Of a DNA stretch of 64,000 nt, positions 46,620-57,315 are shown in pieces. The notes beneath the pieces were generated by a model. It searched no databases and was not told the DNA's origin. It was given only the letters and a program-made list of their open reading frames with translations. Position 1 is the first letter of the stretch, and every line of letters starts with the position of its first letter. Origin of the DNA: Kitasatospora sp. NBC_01246 (GTDB lineage Bacteria > Actinomycetota > Actinomycetes > Streptomycetales > Streptomycetaceae); assembly GCF_036226505.1 (NCBI RefSeq), contig NZ_CP108484.1:3720001-3784000 (forward strand), read 5' to 3'. A program made the position numbers and the translations under genes.

Positions 46620-46709
46620 CTTTCGTCTTCGTACGGGGGTCGGGAATTACGTCTTTCGTCTTCGTACGGGGTCGGGGCGTGGTGCTTTCGTCTTCGTACG
46701 GGGGTCGGG
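46620..46709. repeat. Three direct repeats between kdpC and kdpD
   Basis: CTTTCGTCTTCGTACGGGG-type units start at 46620, 46653 and 46685, each about 25 bp, spaced 33 and 32 bp apart (about three helical turns). They fill most of the 178-nt kdpC-kdpD gap. If kdpD started further upstream they would encode repeated PYEDER peptides, but no ribosome site supports that. Confidence 0.8.
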
Positions 46710-46787
46710 GCGTACGGCGGCCGACCCGGGCGCGGGGTGGTGCCCCGGCCCGGGTCGGCCTGTCTCACGGCGCTGCCTGCCTGGCCG

Positions 46788-47420
46788 TCACTTCTGGTGT
46801 GCCAGAGCCGTGTTGAGAAGGACGATGTTGACTCCCGGCTGGCCGAGGAAGCCCAGCGAGCGGCCCTCGGTGTACCTGTCGATCAGCTTCTCCACCGTCT
46901 CCACCGGCAGGTTCCGGGCCCCGGCGACCCGGGCGGCCTGCTCCTCGGCGTAGGCGACCGAGATGTGCGGGTCGAGGCCCGAGCCGGAGGCGGTGACCGC
47001 GTCCACCGGCACCTTCGCCGGGTCGACGCCGTCGAACGCGGCGACCGCGGCGCGGCGGTCCTCGATCGCCTTGGCGAGGTCCTCGCTGTTCGGGCCCAGG
47101 TTGGAGGCGCCGGAGCTCTTCGGGTCGTACCCGCCGGCGGAGGGCCGGGGCTGGAACCACTTCGGGTCCGGCCGGGCCGCCTCGTTCTCGTCGCCGGGGT
47201 TCCGCTTGGGCAGGTCGTAGGTCTGGCCCAGCAGACTGGAGCCGACCTCCTTGCCGTCGGCGGTCTTCACGATCGAGCCGTTGGCCTTGTCGGCGAAGGC
47301 GACCTGGCCGATGCCGGTGACCAGCAGCGGGTAGGCGAGGCCGAGGATCACCGTCATCACCAGCAGCATCCGCAGTGCGGTGAGGTGCGTGCGCACGGTG
47401 GTGGGCAGGGGCTTGGACAT
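46788..47420 (-). CDS. kdpC: K+-transporting ATPase subunit KdpC
   Basis: 210 aa. One N-terminal membrane helix (RMLLVMTVILGLAYPLLVTG) is followed by an outside domain with the conserved GSSLLGQTYDLPKRNP, GSNLGPNSEDLAKA-like segment (SGASNLGPNSEDLAKAIEDR), DAVTASGSGLDPHISVAYAE and GQPGVNIVLLNTAL. It assists KdpB in ATP binding. It follows kdpB by 15 nt. Confidence 0.97.
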   Translation of the reverse strand: MSKPLPTTVRTHLTALRMLLVMTVILGLAYPLLVTGIGQVAFADKANGSIVKTADGKEVGSSLLGQTYDLPKRNPGDENEAARPDPKWFQPRPSAGGYDPKSSGASNLGPNSEDLAKAIEDRRAAVAAFDGVDPAKVPVDAVTASGSGLDPHISVAYAEEQAARVAGARNLPVETVEKLIDRYTEGRSLGFLGQPGVNIVLLNTALAHQK

Positions 47421-47435
47421 CTGGGTTCTCCTCTC

Positions 47436-49552
<2,117 letters not shown>

Positions 49553-49553
<1 letters not shown>

Positions 49554-51214
49554 CAGGAGAGACCTTCCGCGATCGGCCCGAGAGCCAGGGCCGGGAAGTA
49601 GGTGAGACCGACGACGATCAGGACGACGCCCGACAGCAGGCCCACGAACAGCGGCTTGTGGGTGGGCAGGGTGCCCGGGGTGGCGGGGACGGGCTGCTGG
49701 CTCGCGAGCGAGCCGGCCAGCGCCAGGACGAAGACCATCGGCAGGAACCGGCCGAACACCATCGCCAGTCCGATCGCGGTGTCGTACCAGTCGGTGTTCA
49801 CCGTGATCCCGGCGAACGCCGAACCGTTGTTGTTCGCGCCCGAGGTGAACGCGTACAGCACCTCGGAGAAGCCGTGCGCACCGGAGTTGAGCATCCCGGC
49901 CCGCTCACCGGGCAGCGCCATCGCCACCCCGGTGCCGACCAGCACCAGCGTCGGCGTGGTCAGGATGTAGAGCGAGGCGAACTTCATCTCCCGCCCGCCC
50001 AGCTTCTTGCCCAGGTACTCCGGGGTGCGGCCGACCATCAGCCCGGCCACGAAGACCGCCACGATCGCTAGCACCAGCATCCCGTACAGGCCCGAACCGG
50101 TGCCGCCGGGCGCGATCTCGCCCAGCATCATGTTGAACATCGTCAGCCCGCCGCCGAACGGCGAGTACGAGTCGTGGAAGGAGTTCACCGCGCCGGTCGA
50201 GGTGAGCGTCGTCGAGGCCGCGAACAGGCTGGACGCCGCGATGCCGAACCGCTGCTCCTTGCCCTCCATCGCGCCGCCGGCCGCCTGCATCGCGGTACCG
50301 GAGTGCCGGGCCTCGGAGAGGGTGATCAGCGCGACCGAGGCGACCCAGAACAGGCCCATCACCGCGACGATGGCGTAGCCCTGCCGGTGGTCGCCCACCA
50401 TCTTCCCGAAGGCGCGCGGCAGCGCGAAGGGGATCAGCAGGATCAGGAAGACCTGCAGCAGGTTGGTGAACCCGGTGGGGTTCTCGAACGGGTGCGCCGA
50501 GTTGGCGTTGTAGAAGCCGCCGCCGTTGGTGCCCAGCAGCTTGATGACCTCCTGCGAGGCCACCGCCCCGCCCGGGACCGCCTGCGGGTCGCCCGCCAGG
50601 GTGGTCACCTCGTGGAACCCGTGGAAGTTCTGCACCACCCCGTTCGCCACCAGGACCAGCGCGAAGACGATCGAGACCGGCAGCAGCAGCCGCAGCGTGA
50701 TCCGGGTCAGGTCGACCCAGAAGTTGCCCACCCGGTCCGTCCGGTTGCGGGTGAAGCCCCGGATCAGCGTGGCCACCACGGCGATGCCGACGGCGGCGGA
50801 GACGAAGTTCTGCACCGCCAGGCCCGCCATCTGCGCCAGGTGCCCCATCGCGGACTCACCGCTGTAGGACTGCCAGTTGGTGTTGGCGGTGAAGGAGATC
50901 GCGGTGTTCCACGCCTGGTGCCCCGACATCTGCGGGACCCCGAGGCTCAGCAGCAGGTGTCCCTGGAGCCGGATCAGGCCGTAGAGGAAGAGCACCGAGA
51001 CGGCCGAGAAGGCCAGCACCGAGCGCAGGTAGACCGGCCAGCGCTGGTCGGCGTCGCCGTCCACCCCGATGACCTTGTACAGGCCGCGTTCGGCTCTGAG
51101 GTGCTTGGACGTGGTCAGGATCCGGGCGACGTAGTCGCCCAGGGGCCGGTAGCACAGGGCCAGCGCGCCCACCAGGGCGACGACCTGCGACCAGCCCGCG
51201 AGAACGGAACCCAT
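49553..51214 (-). CDS. kdpA: K+-transporting ATPase subunit KdpA
   Basis: 553 aa with about ten membrane helices. The four selectivity-filter loops of the K+ channel superfamily are visible, including [39 protein letters not shown] and [15 protein letters not shown]. This is the channel-like subunit that binds K+ with high affinity. It starts 1 nt after the kdpF stop codon. Confidence 0.98.
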
Positions 51215-51215
51215 G

Positions 51216-51305
51216 TCAGAACTTCTCCGGGTAGATCAGCGCGACGACGAGGTAGCCGACGAGGGCGACGGCCACGATGAGACCTGCGACGTTCTCGGCG
51301 CTCAC
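51216..51305 (-). CDS. kdpF: K+-transporting ATPase subunit KdpF
   Basis: 29 aa from the GTG at 51305 with GGAG five bases upstream. It is a single membrane helix ([20 protein letters not shown]) ending IYPEKF, the standard KdpF form. KdpF stabilises the KdpABC complex. Its start overlaps the stop of a 27-residue ORF (GTGA), and its stop almost touches kdpA. Confidence 0.93.
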   Translation of the reverse strand: MSAENVAGLIVAVALVGYLVVALIYPEKF

Positions 51306-51385
51306 AGCTTCTCCACCCCCCGCGCGATCAGGGCGATGACGGCGAACACGGCGACCGTGACACCGACGTGGATGAGATCGGACAT
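51302..51385 (-). CDS. 27-residue membrane mini-protein translationally coupled to kdpF
   Basis: ATG at 51385, stop 51302-51304, with GGTGGAG just upstream. The product begins MSDLIHVGVTVAVFAVIALI and ends ARGVEKL: a single hydrophobic helix with a short charged tail, about the same size as KdpF but not obviously its copy. The stop overlaps the kdpF GTG start. Too short for most gene callers. Position, ribosome site and coupling argue that it is made with the Kdp complex; its role is unknown. Confidence 0.75.
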   Translation of the reverse strand: MSDLIHVGVTVAVFAVIALIARGVEKL

Positions 51386-51504
51386 GGGCTCCACCACAGT
51401 GGTTCGGAGGTGGCCGCGGCCCGGCCCCTGCGGGCGGTCGACGCGGCACCGGCGGTGGGCCGGCCTCGCCAGCCAACCGCGCCCACGGACCGTCACCGCC
51501 GTTC

Positions 51505-51554
51505 TTGACGCCCTCCATACGGCGCCCGTTCGATTGTTGACGGGCTCCATACGG
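51505..51554 (-). promoter_or_regulatory. Direct repeats upstream of the kdp operon, candidate KdpE sites
   Basis: On the minus strand CCGTATGGAGCCCGTCAA (51537-51554) and CCGTATGGAGGGCGTCAA (51505-51522) are 18-bp copies differing at two bases, 32 bp apart, that is on the same face of the helix. They lie 120-170 nt before the first ORF of the operon. On the plus strand each contains TTGACG. Confidence 0.6.
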
Positions 51555-51628
51555 TGACTCCCCGCGCTGCCCTTCACGCCTCGCCCGTCGCGCTGCCGGG
51601 CGTCCCTCGGGACGGCCGCGCGGATACG

Positions 51629-51664
51629 CCGGGAGCCCCGGACCGCGTGGTCCGGGGCTCCCGG
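51629..51664 (-). terminator. Terminator between the first KimA-like gene and the kdp operon
   Basis: Perfect 16-bp stem CCGGGAGCCCCGGACC with its complement and loop GCGT. It ends the transcript of the KimA-like gene (stop 51751) and shields the kdp promoter. Confidence 0.85.
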
Positions 51665-51739
51665 CGTGGGATCGGGGCTCTCGGCGTGGTCCGGGGCTCC
51701 GGCGTGGTCCGGGGCTCTCGGCGTGGTCCGGGGCTCTCG
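51645..51739. repeat. Five tandem 18-20 bp repeats
   Basis: Units of GCGTGGTCCGGGGCTCTCG start at 51645, 51664, 51684, 51702 and 51721, nearly identical. The first overlaps the terminator stem, so the array looks like repeated duplication of one terminator arm. Confidence 0.85.
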
Positions 51740-51750
51740 GCGGCGACGCC

Positions 51751-53862
51751 TCAGGCGTTCTCGGGCGCCGGCAGCCGCTCGTACTCCGACCGCGTCGCCG
51801 GCTCGCCGCGGCGGACCGCGCCGGGGGCCCGGCGGGACGGGTGGTGCGCCTTGCTGGAGGAGGTCAGCTGCCACGGCACGCTGATCACCATCACGCCCGG
51901 GGTGAAGAGCAGCCTGCTCTTCAGCCAGAGCGCCGACTGGTTGTGCAGCAGGTGCTCCCACCAGCGCCCGACCACGTACTCGGGGATGAAGACGGCCACC
52001 GCGTCCCGGGGCCTGGTCCGGCGGTACTCGCGCACGTACGCCACCACCGGCTTGGTGATCTCCCGGTACGGCGAGTCCAGCACCTTCAGCGGCACCCGGA
52101 CGTCCAGCTCGCCCCACTGCCGCTCCAGTTCGCCGGTGGCCTCCCGCTCCACCGCCACGGTCAGCGCCTCCAGCGAGTCCGGCCGGAACGCCTCGGCGTA
52201 GCCGAGCGCCCGCAGGGTGGGCTTGTGCAGCTTGGAGACCAGCACGATCCCGTGCACCTGGGAGGGGCGCACCGAGTCGGCCTCCGGGTCGTCCACCGCC
52301 AGTTCCTCGGCGACGCGGTCGTAGTGCCGGCGGATGCCCCGCATCATCACCCAGAGCACCACCGCCGCGACCACGGCCAGCCAGGCGCCCTGGGTGAACT
52401 TGGTGAGCAGCACGATGACCAGCACCAGCGCGGTGGTGACCGCGCCGAAGGCGTTGATCACCCGGGCGCGCTGGGCCGGGCCGCGCACGCCCGGCTCGGT
52501 CTCGGTGCGCAGCACCCGGTTCCAGTGCTTCACCATGCCGATCTGGGAGAGCGTGAAGGAGGTGAAGACACCCAGGATGTAGAGGTGGATCAGGCTGGTG
52601 ACGTCCGCCTCGTACAGCCAGAGCAGCCCGCCGGCCACCACCGCGAGGGCGATGATGCCGTTGGAGAAGGCGAGGCGGTCGCCGCGGGTGTGCATCTGCC
52701 GGGGCAGGTAGCGGTGTTCGGCCAGGATCGAGGCCAGCAGCGGGAAGCCGTTGAAGGCGGTGTTGGCCGCCAGGATCAGCACCAGCGCGGTGACGGCCTG
52801 GATGAAGTAGAAGAGGAAGCTCCGGTCGCCACCGAAGATCGCGGCCGCCAGCTGGGCGATCACGGTCTGCTGCGGCGCAGTGTGGCAGTCCCCCGCGAAG
52901 CCGGTCAACGTGCAGGCGTCGTCGGCGATGTGGACCTTGGACATCAGCGCCAGCGCGGTGATGCCGACGAACATGACCACGGCCGTGGTGCCCATCACGG
53001 CCATCGTGGCGGCGGCGTTCCTCGACTTGGGCGCCCGGAAGGCCGGTACGCCGTTGGAGATCGCCTCCACGCCCGTCAGCGCCGTGCAGCCCGAGGCGAA
53101 CGCCCGCAGGCCCAGCATCAGCAGACCGAGGCCGGCCAGGGTGTCCTTGCCGTCCACCGGCAGGATCCCGTACGAGGCGCTGGCCGCCACCGGGGTGTCC
53201 CCGAAGAGCGCCTTGACCAGTCCGGTGACCACCATCAGCAGCATGCCGCCGATGAACAGGTACGTCGGCGCGGCGAAGGCCTTGCCGGACTCCCGGACCC
53301 CGCGCAGGTTCATCGCCGCGAGCAGCACGACGAAGGCGACCGCCAGTTCGACCCGGTGGTCGGCCAGCGAGGGCAGCGCCGAGATGATGTTGTCGACGCC
53401 CGAGGCCACCGACACCGCGACCGTCATCACGTAGTCGACCAGCAGCGAAGCCGCCACCACCAGGCCCGAGTTGGCGCCGAGGTTGCGGGACACCACCTCG
53501 TACGAGCCGCCGCCGCTCGGGTAGGCGTGGACGACCTGGCGGTAGGACATCACCACGACCGCCATCAGCGCGACCACACCGGCCGCGACCCACGGGGTCA
53601 GGTACAGGAAGGCGGTGCCACCGACGGTGAGCACCAACAGGATCTCCTGGGTCGCGTAGGCGACCGAGGAGAGCGGGTCGGAAGCGAAGATCGGCAGCGC
53701 CAGCCGCTTGGGGAGCAGCGTCTCGCCCAGCTCCTCGCTGCGCATGGCTCGGCCGATCACTAGGCGCTTGAGCGCCTGGGGCAGGTTGAACACATGGGCG
53801 AGCGTAAGGGCGGAAAACGGACCGTCCATGGGCCCGAGCGGAGTACCGCGAGCGCCGGACAC
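51751..53862 (-). CDS. APC-family transporter, KimA (YdaO)-like potassium importer
   Basis: 703 aa; the start at 53862 is a GTG with a weak site, and ATG 53829 is an alternative. About twelve membrane helices. The N-terminal part matches the pattern of Bacillus subtilis KimA closely: RLVIGRAMRSEELGE, LPIFASDPLSSVAYATQEIL, SYRQVVHAYPSGGGSYEVVS and SLLVDYVMTVAVSVASGVDN. The last about 150 residues form a soluble domain. KimA is a high-affinity K+/H+ symporter, and the position beside kdp supports K+ as substrate. Annotated often only as amino-acid permease. Confidence 0.82.
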   Translation of the reverse strand: MSGARGTPLGPMDGPFSALTLAHVFNLPQALKRLVIGRAMRSEELGETLLPKRLALPIFASDPLSSVAYATQEILLVLTVGGTAFLYLTPWVAAGVVALMAVVVMSYRQVVHAYPSGGGSYEVVSRNLGANSGLVVAASLLVDYVMTVAVSVASGVDNIISALPSLADHRVELAVAFVVLLAAMNLRGVRESGKAFAAPTYLFIGGMLLMVVTGLVKALFGDTPVAASASYGILPVDGKDTLAGLGLLMLGLRAFASGCTALTGVEAISNGVPAFRAPKSRNAAATMAVMGTTAVVMFVGITALALMSKVHIADDACTLTGFAGDCHTAPQQTVIAQLAAAIFGGDRSFLFYFIQAVTALVLILAANTAFNGFPLLASILAEHRYLPRQMHTRGDRLAFSNGIIALAVVAGGLLWLYEADVTSLIHLYILGVFTSFTLSQIGMVKHWNRVLRTETEPGVRGPAQRARVINAFGAVTTALVLVIVLLTKFTQGAWLAVVAAVVLWVMMRGIRRHYDRVAEELAVDDPEADSVRPSQVHGIVLVSKLHKPTLRALGYAEAFRPDSLEALTVAVEREATGELERQWGELDVRVPLKVLDSPYREITKPVVAYVREYRRTRPRDAVAVFIPEYVVGRWWEHLLHNQSALWLKSRLLFTPGVMVISVPWQLTSSSKAHHPSRRAPGAVRRGEPATRSEYERLPAPENA

Positions 53863-53941
53863 GCCCTTTGGGCGGGGTGTTCCCGCAGGTGGAAGCCGCT
53901 ATGGGGGGCGTGCTCCGAGCGGCTCGGAGGCGTTTCGGGGG

Positions 53942-53971
53942 CGTCAAGGGGGGCCGTTAAGACATCGTCAA
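53942..53971 (-). promoter_or_regulatory. Two TTGACG boxes upstream of the first KimA-like gene
   Basis: Minus-strand TTGACG at 53966-53971 and 53942-53947, 24 bp apart, about 80-110 nt before the gene. They resemble the boxes at kdp, though the orientation to the gene is opposite and the spacing differs. The local sequence (53940-54020) is AT-rich for this genome. Confidence 0.4.
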
Positions 53972-54058
53972 GATATGACGATCGGATAGGACATTTACGA
54001 CATAGGTTCTTAATTTCCCCCATTCGCGAGCTGCTCCTGAGGCACCGCTCCCCGGCCG

Positions 54059-55909
54059 CTACATCCGCATCCGCAGCCGGCAGACCACCGCGTCGGTGTG
54101 CCGGCGCAGGGCCCGGTCGATGACGGCGCCGCGCCGGTTCTGCAGTGCCCGCTGCCAGGGGCGGACGGGCTCGACCTCGGGGATCAGCACGGTGAGCCGG
54201 TCGTAGGCGTGCTCGGTGGCGAGCCGGTCGACGAAGGAGGCGATCGGCGGACCGAGCCGGCGGTGGCCGTCCGGGACCTCCACCAGCGGCACGCCGGGCC
54301 GCCAGAGCTCCCAGTCCCGGCGCAGCGCCTCGGCCTCGGCGGCCTCGTGGACCACGGTGACGGCCATGACCGCGTCGCCGAGCGACAGCGCGGTGGAGAG
54401 CGCGTCGCGGGTGAGCCGGGTGATCGCGGTCACCGGGACGACGACCAGGCTCCGCCGCGGGGTGAGCGGGCCGGGGACGCGCCCGAGCTCCAGGCGCTCG
54501 CCGATCCGGGCGTAGCCGCGGTGGACCGCCTCGAAGAGCAGCACGAGCAGCGGCAGGGCCAGACAGATGCCCCAGGCGCCCTCGGCGAACCTGGTCCCGG
54601 TGACGACGACCGCCGCCACCCCGGTGAGCAGGGCGCCGAAGCCGTTCAGGGCGGCCTTGGCCCGCCAGCGCGCCGGCCTCTCCAGCCACCAGTGCCGGAC
54701 CATGCCGACCTGGCAGACGGTGAAGCCGACGAACACCCCGATCGCGAACAGCGGCACCAGGCTGTTCACGTCACCGCCCGAGCCGACCAGCAGCACCGCC
54801 GAGACCCCGGCGAGGAAGAGGACGCCGTGCCGGTGGACCTGGCGGTCGGCGCGCAGCGCGAAGACGTGCGGCAGGTGGTTGTCCCGGGCCAGCAGGTGCA
54901 GCAGGACGGGCAGTCCGCCGAAGGAGGTGTTGGCGGCCAGCCCGAGCAGCACCACGGTGGCGGACTGGACGAGGTAGAAGCCGGCGCCGTGCCCCAGCGA
55001 GGCGTCGGCGAGCTGGGCGAGGACGGTGACGCCCTCGACCGGCTGGAGGTGGAAGCGGCCGATCAGCACGGCCAGTCCGATCAGCATCACGCCCAGCAGC
55101 GCGCCGAGCGCGACCTCCGTACGCTGCGCGCGCTTCACGCCCGGCGTGCGGAAGGACGGGACGGCGTTCGCCACCGCCTCCACGCCGGTCAGCGCCGAAC
55201 AGCCGGCCGCGAAGGCCTTGAGGAGCAGCAGCGCGCCCACCGCGGTGGCGTTGCCGGCCAGCACGGACGCGTGCCCGGCAGCGGCCTCGGTGCTCGCCGG
55301 CGCGTCCCGGAACAGGCCGACCACGACGATCGCCAGGATCGACAGCACGAACACCGCGGTCGGCGCCAGGAACCAGCGGGCGGACTCGGCGATCCCGCGC
55401 AGGTTCACCGCCGTCACCAGGGCGAGCACCCCGAGACAGAGCCAGACCCGGTCGCCGTACAGGCCCGGCACCGCCGAGGTCAGCGCCGCCACCCCGGCCG
55501 TCACCGACACCGCCACGTTCAGCACGTAGTCGATGACGAGCGAGGCCGCCGCGGTCAGCGCCGTCCGGCGCCCCAGGTGCGCCTTGGCCACCGCGTACGA
55601 GCCGCCGCCGTCCGGGAAGGCCGCGATCACCTGCCGGTAGGAGGCCACCAGGACGGCCAGCAGCACCGCGATCGCCGCCGTCACCGGGAGCGTGAAGCCC
55701 AGCCCGTACGCCCCGGCCGCCGTGAGCACCAGCACGATCGACTCCGGGCCGTACGCCACCGAGGCCATCGCGTCCAGGGACAGCGCCGCCAGCCCGCCCA
55801 GCGCGGTCAGCCGGTGACGGTCCTCCGGGGACGCGCCGGTGGCCGGGGCCTCGGCTGAGGGGTCGGGCTCGGGCTCGGCGATGACGACCGGGGTGGTGAC
55901 GCTGGACAT
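54059..55909 (-). CDS. APC-family transporter, second KimA-like potassium importer
   Basis: 616 aa from the ATG at 55909 (MSSVTTPVVIAEPEPDPSAE) with GGAGG nine bases upstream; the open frame to 55996 is leader. It has the same landmarks as the first copy: LSLDAMASVAYGPESIVLVL, SYRQVIAAFPDGGGSYAVAK, SLVIDYVLNVAVSVTAGVAA, and a C-terminal soluble part with VPVTAITRLTRDALSTALSL. It is shorter and clearly diverged, so an old duplication. Transcribed toward the first copy. Confidence 0.8.
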   Translation of the reverse strand: MSSVTTPVVIAEPEPDPSAEAPATGASPEDRHRLTALGGLAALSLDAMASVAYGPESIVLVLTAAGAYGLGFTLPVTAAIAVLLAVLVASYRQVIAAFPDGGGSYAVAKAHLGRRTALTAAASLVIDYVLNVAVSVTAGVAALTSAVPGLYGDRVWLCLGVLALVTAVNLRGIAESARWFLAPTAVFVLSILAIVVVGLFRDAPASTEAAAGHASVLAGNATAVGALLLLKAFAAGCSALTGVEAVANAVPSFRTPGVKRAQRTEVALGALLGVMLIGLAVLIGRFHLQPVEGVTVLAQLADASLGHGAGFYLVQSATVVLLGLAANTSFGGLPVLLHLLARDNHLPHVFALRADRQVHRHGVLFLAGVSAVLLVGSGGDVNSLVPLFAIGVFVGFTVCQVGMVRHWWLERPARWRAKAALNGFGALLTGVAAVVVTGTRFAEGAWGICLALPLLVLLFEAVHRGYARIGERLELGRVPGPLTPRRSLVVVPVTAITRLTRDALSTALSLGDAVMAVTVVHEAAEAEALRRDWELWRPGVPLVEVPDGHRRLGPPIASFVDRLATEHAYDRLTVLIPEVEPVRPWQRALQNRRGAVIDRALRRHTDAVVCRLRMRM

Positions 55910-56259
55910 CGTACGGAACCTCCGCAGTCGGGTACTGCTCCGATCCTGCGGGCCCGGGAGCTCCGTCCCCGGTCTCCCTACGCGTTCCTGACGCACCGCC
56001 GGGCGCCCTTGACGCCTCGTTGACGCCTCGTCGGGGGTTTCTGCGCGGGGTGGGCGGGCCGATGTCCCGGCGGGCGCCGGTTGGGAAGACGATCAGCTCG
56101 GACGGAGGACTCCCGGCGCACCTGGGCACGTCCGGAACTTCTCGGCAGGGAGGCTGAACGGCCCGGCCCCACCCCTCGGAGAACACTCTGCTGCCCCCAG
56201 GAAGCAATTGCAAGTAATGCGCAACAATGCCGACCCCTCCGGCGGGCTACGCTCCGCGC
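55910..56259. other. Divergent intergenic region with TTGACGCCTCG repeat
   Basis: 350 bases between the second KimA-like gene and the HAD gene. TTGACGCCTCG is repeated head to tail at 56009-56030, with an 11-bp period, close to the pair at 43339-43355. No gene is seen; no c-di-AMP (ydaO-type) riboswitch pattern was recognised. Confidence 0.55.
56248..56253 (+). promoter_or_regulatory. -10 box of a probable leaderless promoter for the HAD gene
   Basis: TACGCT lies six bases before the ATG at 56260, so transcription is expected to start at or next to the A of the ATG. There is no Shine-Dalgarno site. No convincing -35 was seen. Confidence 0.5.
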
Positions 56260-56934
56260 ATGGATCACCACTCTCCGCAGGCGAGCCCGCTCCTCCTCAT
56301 CGACCTCGACCACACCCTGGTCGAACGCGACGGCGGCACCGACGCCTGGGCCACCGCGTTCTGCACCGCCCACGGCCTCCCCCTGGACACCGCACCCACC
56401 ATCGTCACGCTGGTGCGCGCCGACCGCTCCCCGGCCGGCTTCGCCGGGATCGCCGCCCGCTACGGCCTCCGGCAGTCCGGCGAGGCCCTCTGGGAGGAAC
56501 ACGTCGCCCACGAGGCCGCCCGCACCCACCCGATCCCGGGCGTCCCCGCCGCCCTCACCGCCCTGCGCGAAGCCGGCTGGACCATCGGCGTCGTCACCAA
56601 CGGCTACACCGACGTCCAGCGCGCCAAACTCGCCCGGACCGGCCTGCTCCCCGCCGTCGACGCCGTCTGCGTCTCCCAGGAGGCCGGCGCCCGCAAGCCC
56701 GACCCCGAGATCTTCCGCCTGGCCGCCGCCCGCCTCGGCCGCACCCTCACCCCGGACACCTGGATGGTCGGCAACAACCCCGCCACCGACCTGCTGGGCG
56801 CCCACGCCTGCGGCCTCCGCTCCATCTGGATCACCCCCACCCCACCTCCGCCGCTCCCCCCGGCCCACCCCGCCCCCACCCACACCGCCCCCGACACCCC
56901 CACGGCGGCCGCCCTCCTCCTGGCCGCCCCCTGA
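56260..56934 (+). CDS. HAD-superfamily hydrolase
   Basis: 224 aa from the ATG at 56260 (MDHHSPQASPLLLIDLDHTL). HAD motif I is LIDLDHTLVE, motif II VVTNGY, motif III Lys in GARKPDPEIFRLAA, and motif IV WMVGNNPATDLLGAHACGL, in which the usual second Asp pair reads NNPATD. The cap is the small alpha-helical type. Phosphatase of unknown small-molecule substrate. The C-terminal 45 residues are Pro/Thr-rich. A start 33 nt further upstream is possible. Confidence 0.85.
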   Translation: MDHHSPQASPLLLIDLDHTLVERDGGTDAWATAFCTAHGLPLDTAPTIVTLVRADRSPAGFAGIAARYGLRQSGEALWEEHVAHEAARTHPIPGVPAALTALREAGWTIGVVTNGYTDVQRAKLARTGLLPAVDAVCVSQEAGARKPDPEIFRLAAARLGRTLTPDTWMVGNNPATDLLGAHACGLRSIWITPTPPPPLPPAHPAPTHTAPDTPTAAALLLAAP

Positions 56935-56983
56935 GCCGCACCGGCCGCCCGCCGATGTCGGCCCCCTCGGGCAGGCTTCACCC

Positions 56984-57205
56984 ATGCGCGCACCACGAGT
57001 CCAGTGCCCCGCCTGCGGCCGACCGGTCGCCCTGATGCCCACCCGCCGGGCCGGCTACGGCGTCATCCACGACCACAAGAGGGACCGCCGCTCCCTCCTC
57101 CTCTGCGAGGCGAGCATGCGACCCCTCCCGCTCTCCCGGGCCACCGCCTGGCAGGACGCCCTCCCCGGCGTCACCCCCGACCCTCCGGCCCCCACGCTCT
57201 TCTGA
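56984..57205 (+). CDS. Small CxxC protein of unknown function
   Basis: 73 aa, starting MRAPRVQCPACGRPVALMPT. The CPACG knuckle suggests zinc binding; a third Cys is in LLLCEASM. The remainder is basic (HDHKRDRR), then Pro-rich. It lies 49 nt after the HAD gene on the same strand. No clear ribosome site is visible, so it may also be leaderless. Function not recognised. Confidence 0.6.
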   Translation: MRAPRVQCPACGRPVALMPTRRAGYGVIHDHKRDRRSLLLCEASMRPLPLSRATAWQDALPGVTPDPPAPTLF

Positions 57206-57266
57206 CCCCCCGGCACCGCCGAACCGGGACGCCCACGCCCGAGACCCGCCCCCGGGTACGACAAAA

Positions 57267-57302
57267 CCGGCCCTGAACAACGTTTCCGCTGTTCAGGGCC
57301 GG
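57267..57302 (-). terminator. Terminator after tRNA-Tyr
   Basis: CCGGCCCTGAACA pairs with its complement around a 10-nt loop; on the minus strand TTTTGT follows, a classical intrinsic terminator. Confidence 0.85.
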
Positions 57303-57315
57303 TCTGGTAATCCAG

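Noticed and set aside
46610-46768. 53-residue N-terminal extension of KdpD
   Set aside because: It would encode repeated PYEDER peptides from DNA repeats and lacks a ribosome site; family alignment begins at the ATG at 46609.
51645-51739. CRISPR array
   Set aside because: Contiguous 18-20 bp units without unique spacers.
53863-56259. c-di-AMP (ydaO) riboswitch before the KimA-like genes
   Set aside because: Expected from Bacillus kimA, but I could not recognise the conserved elements in either leader; a covariance search would be decisive.
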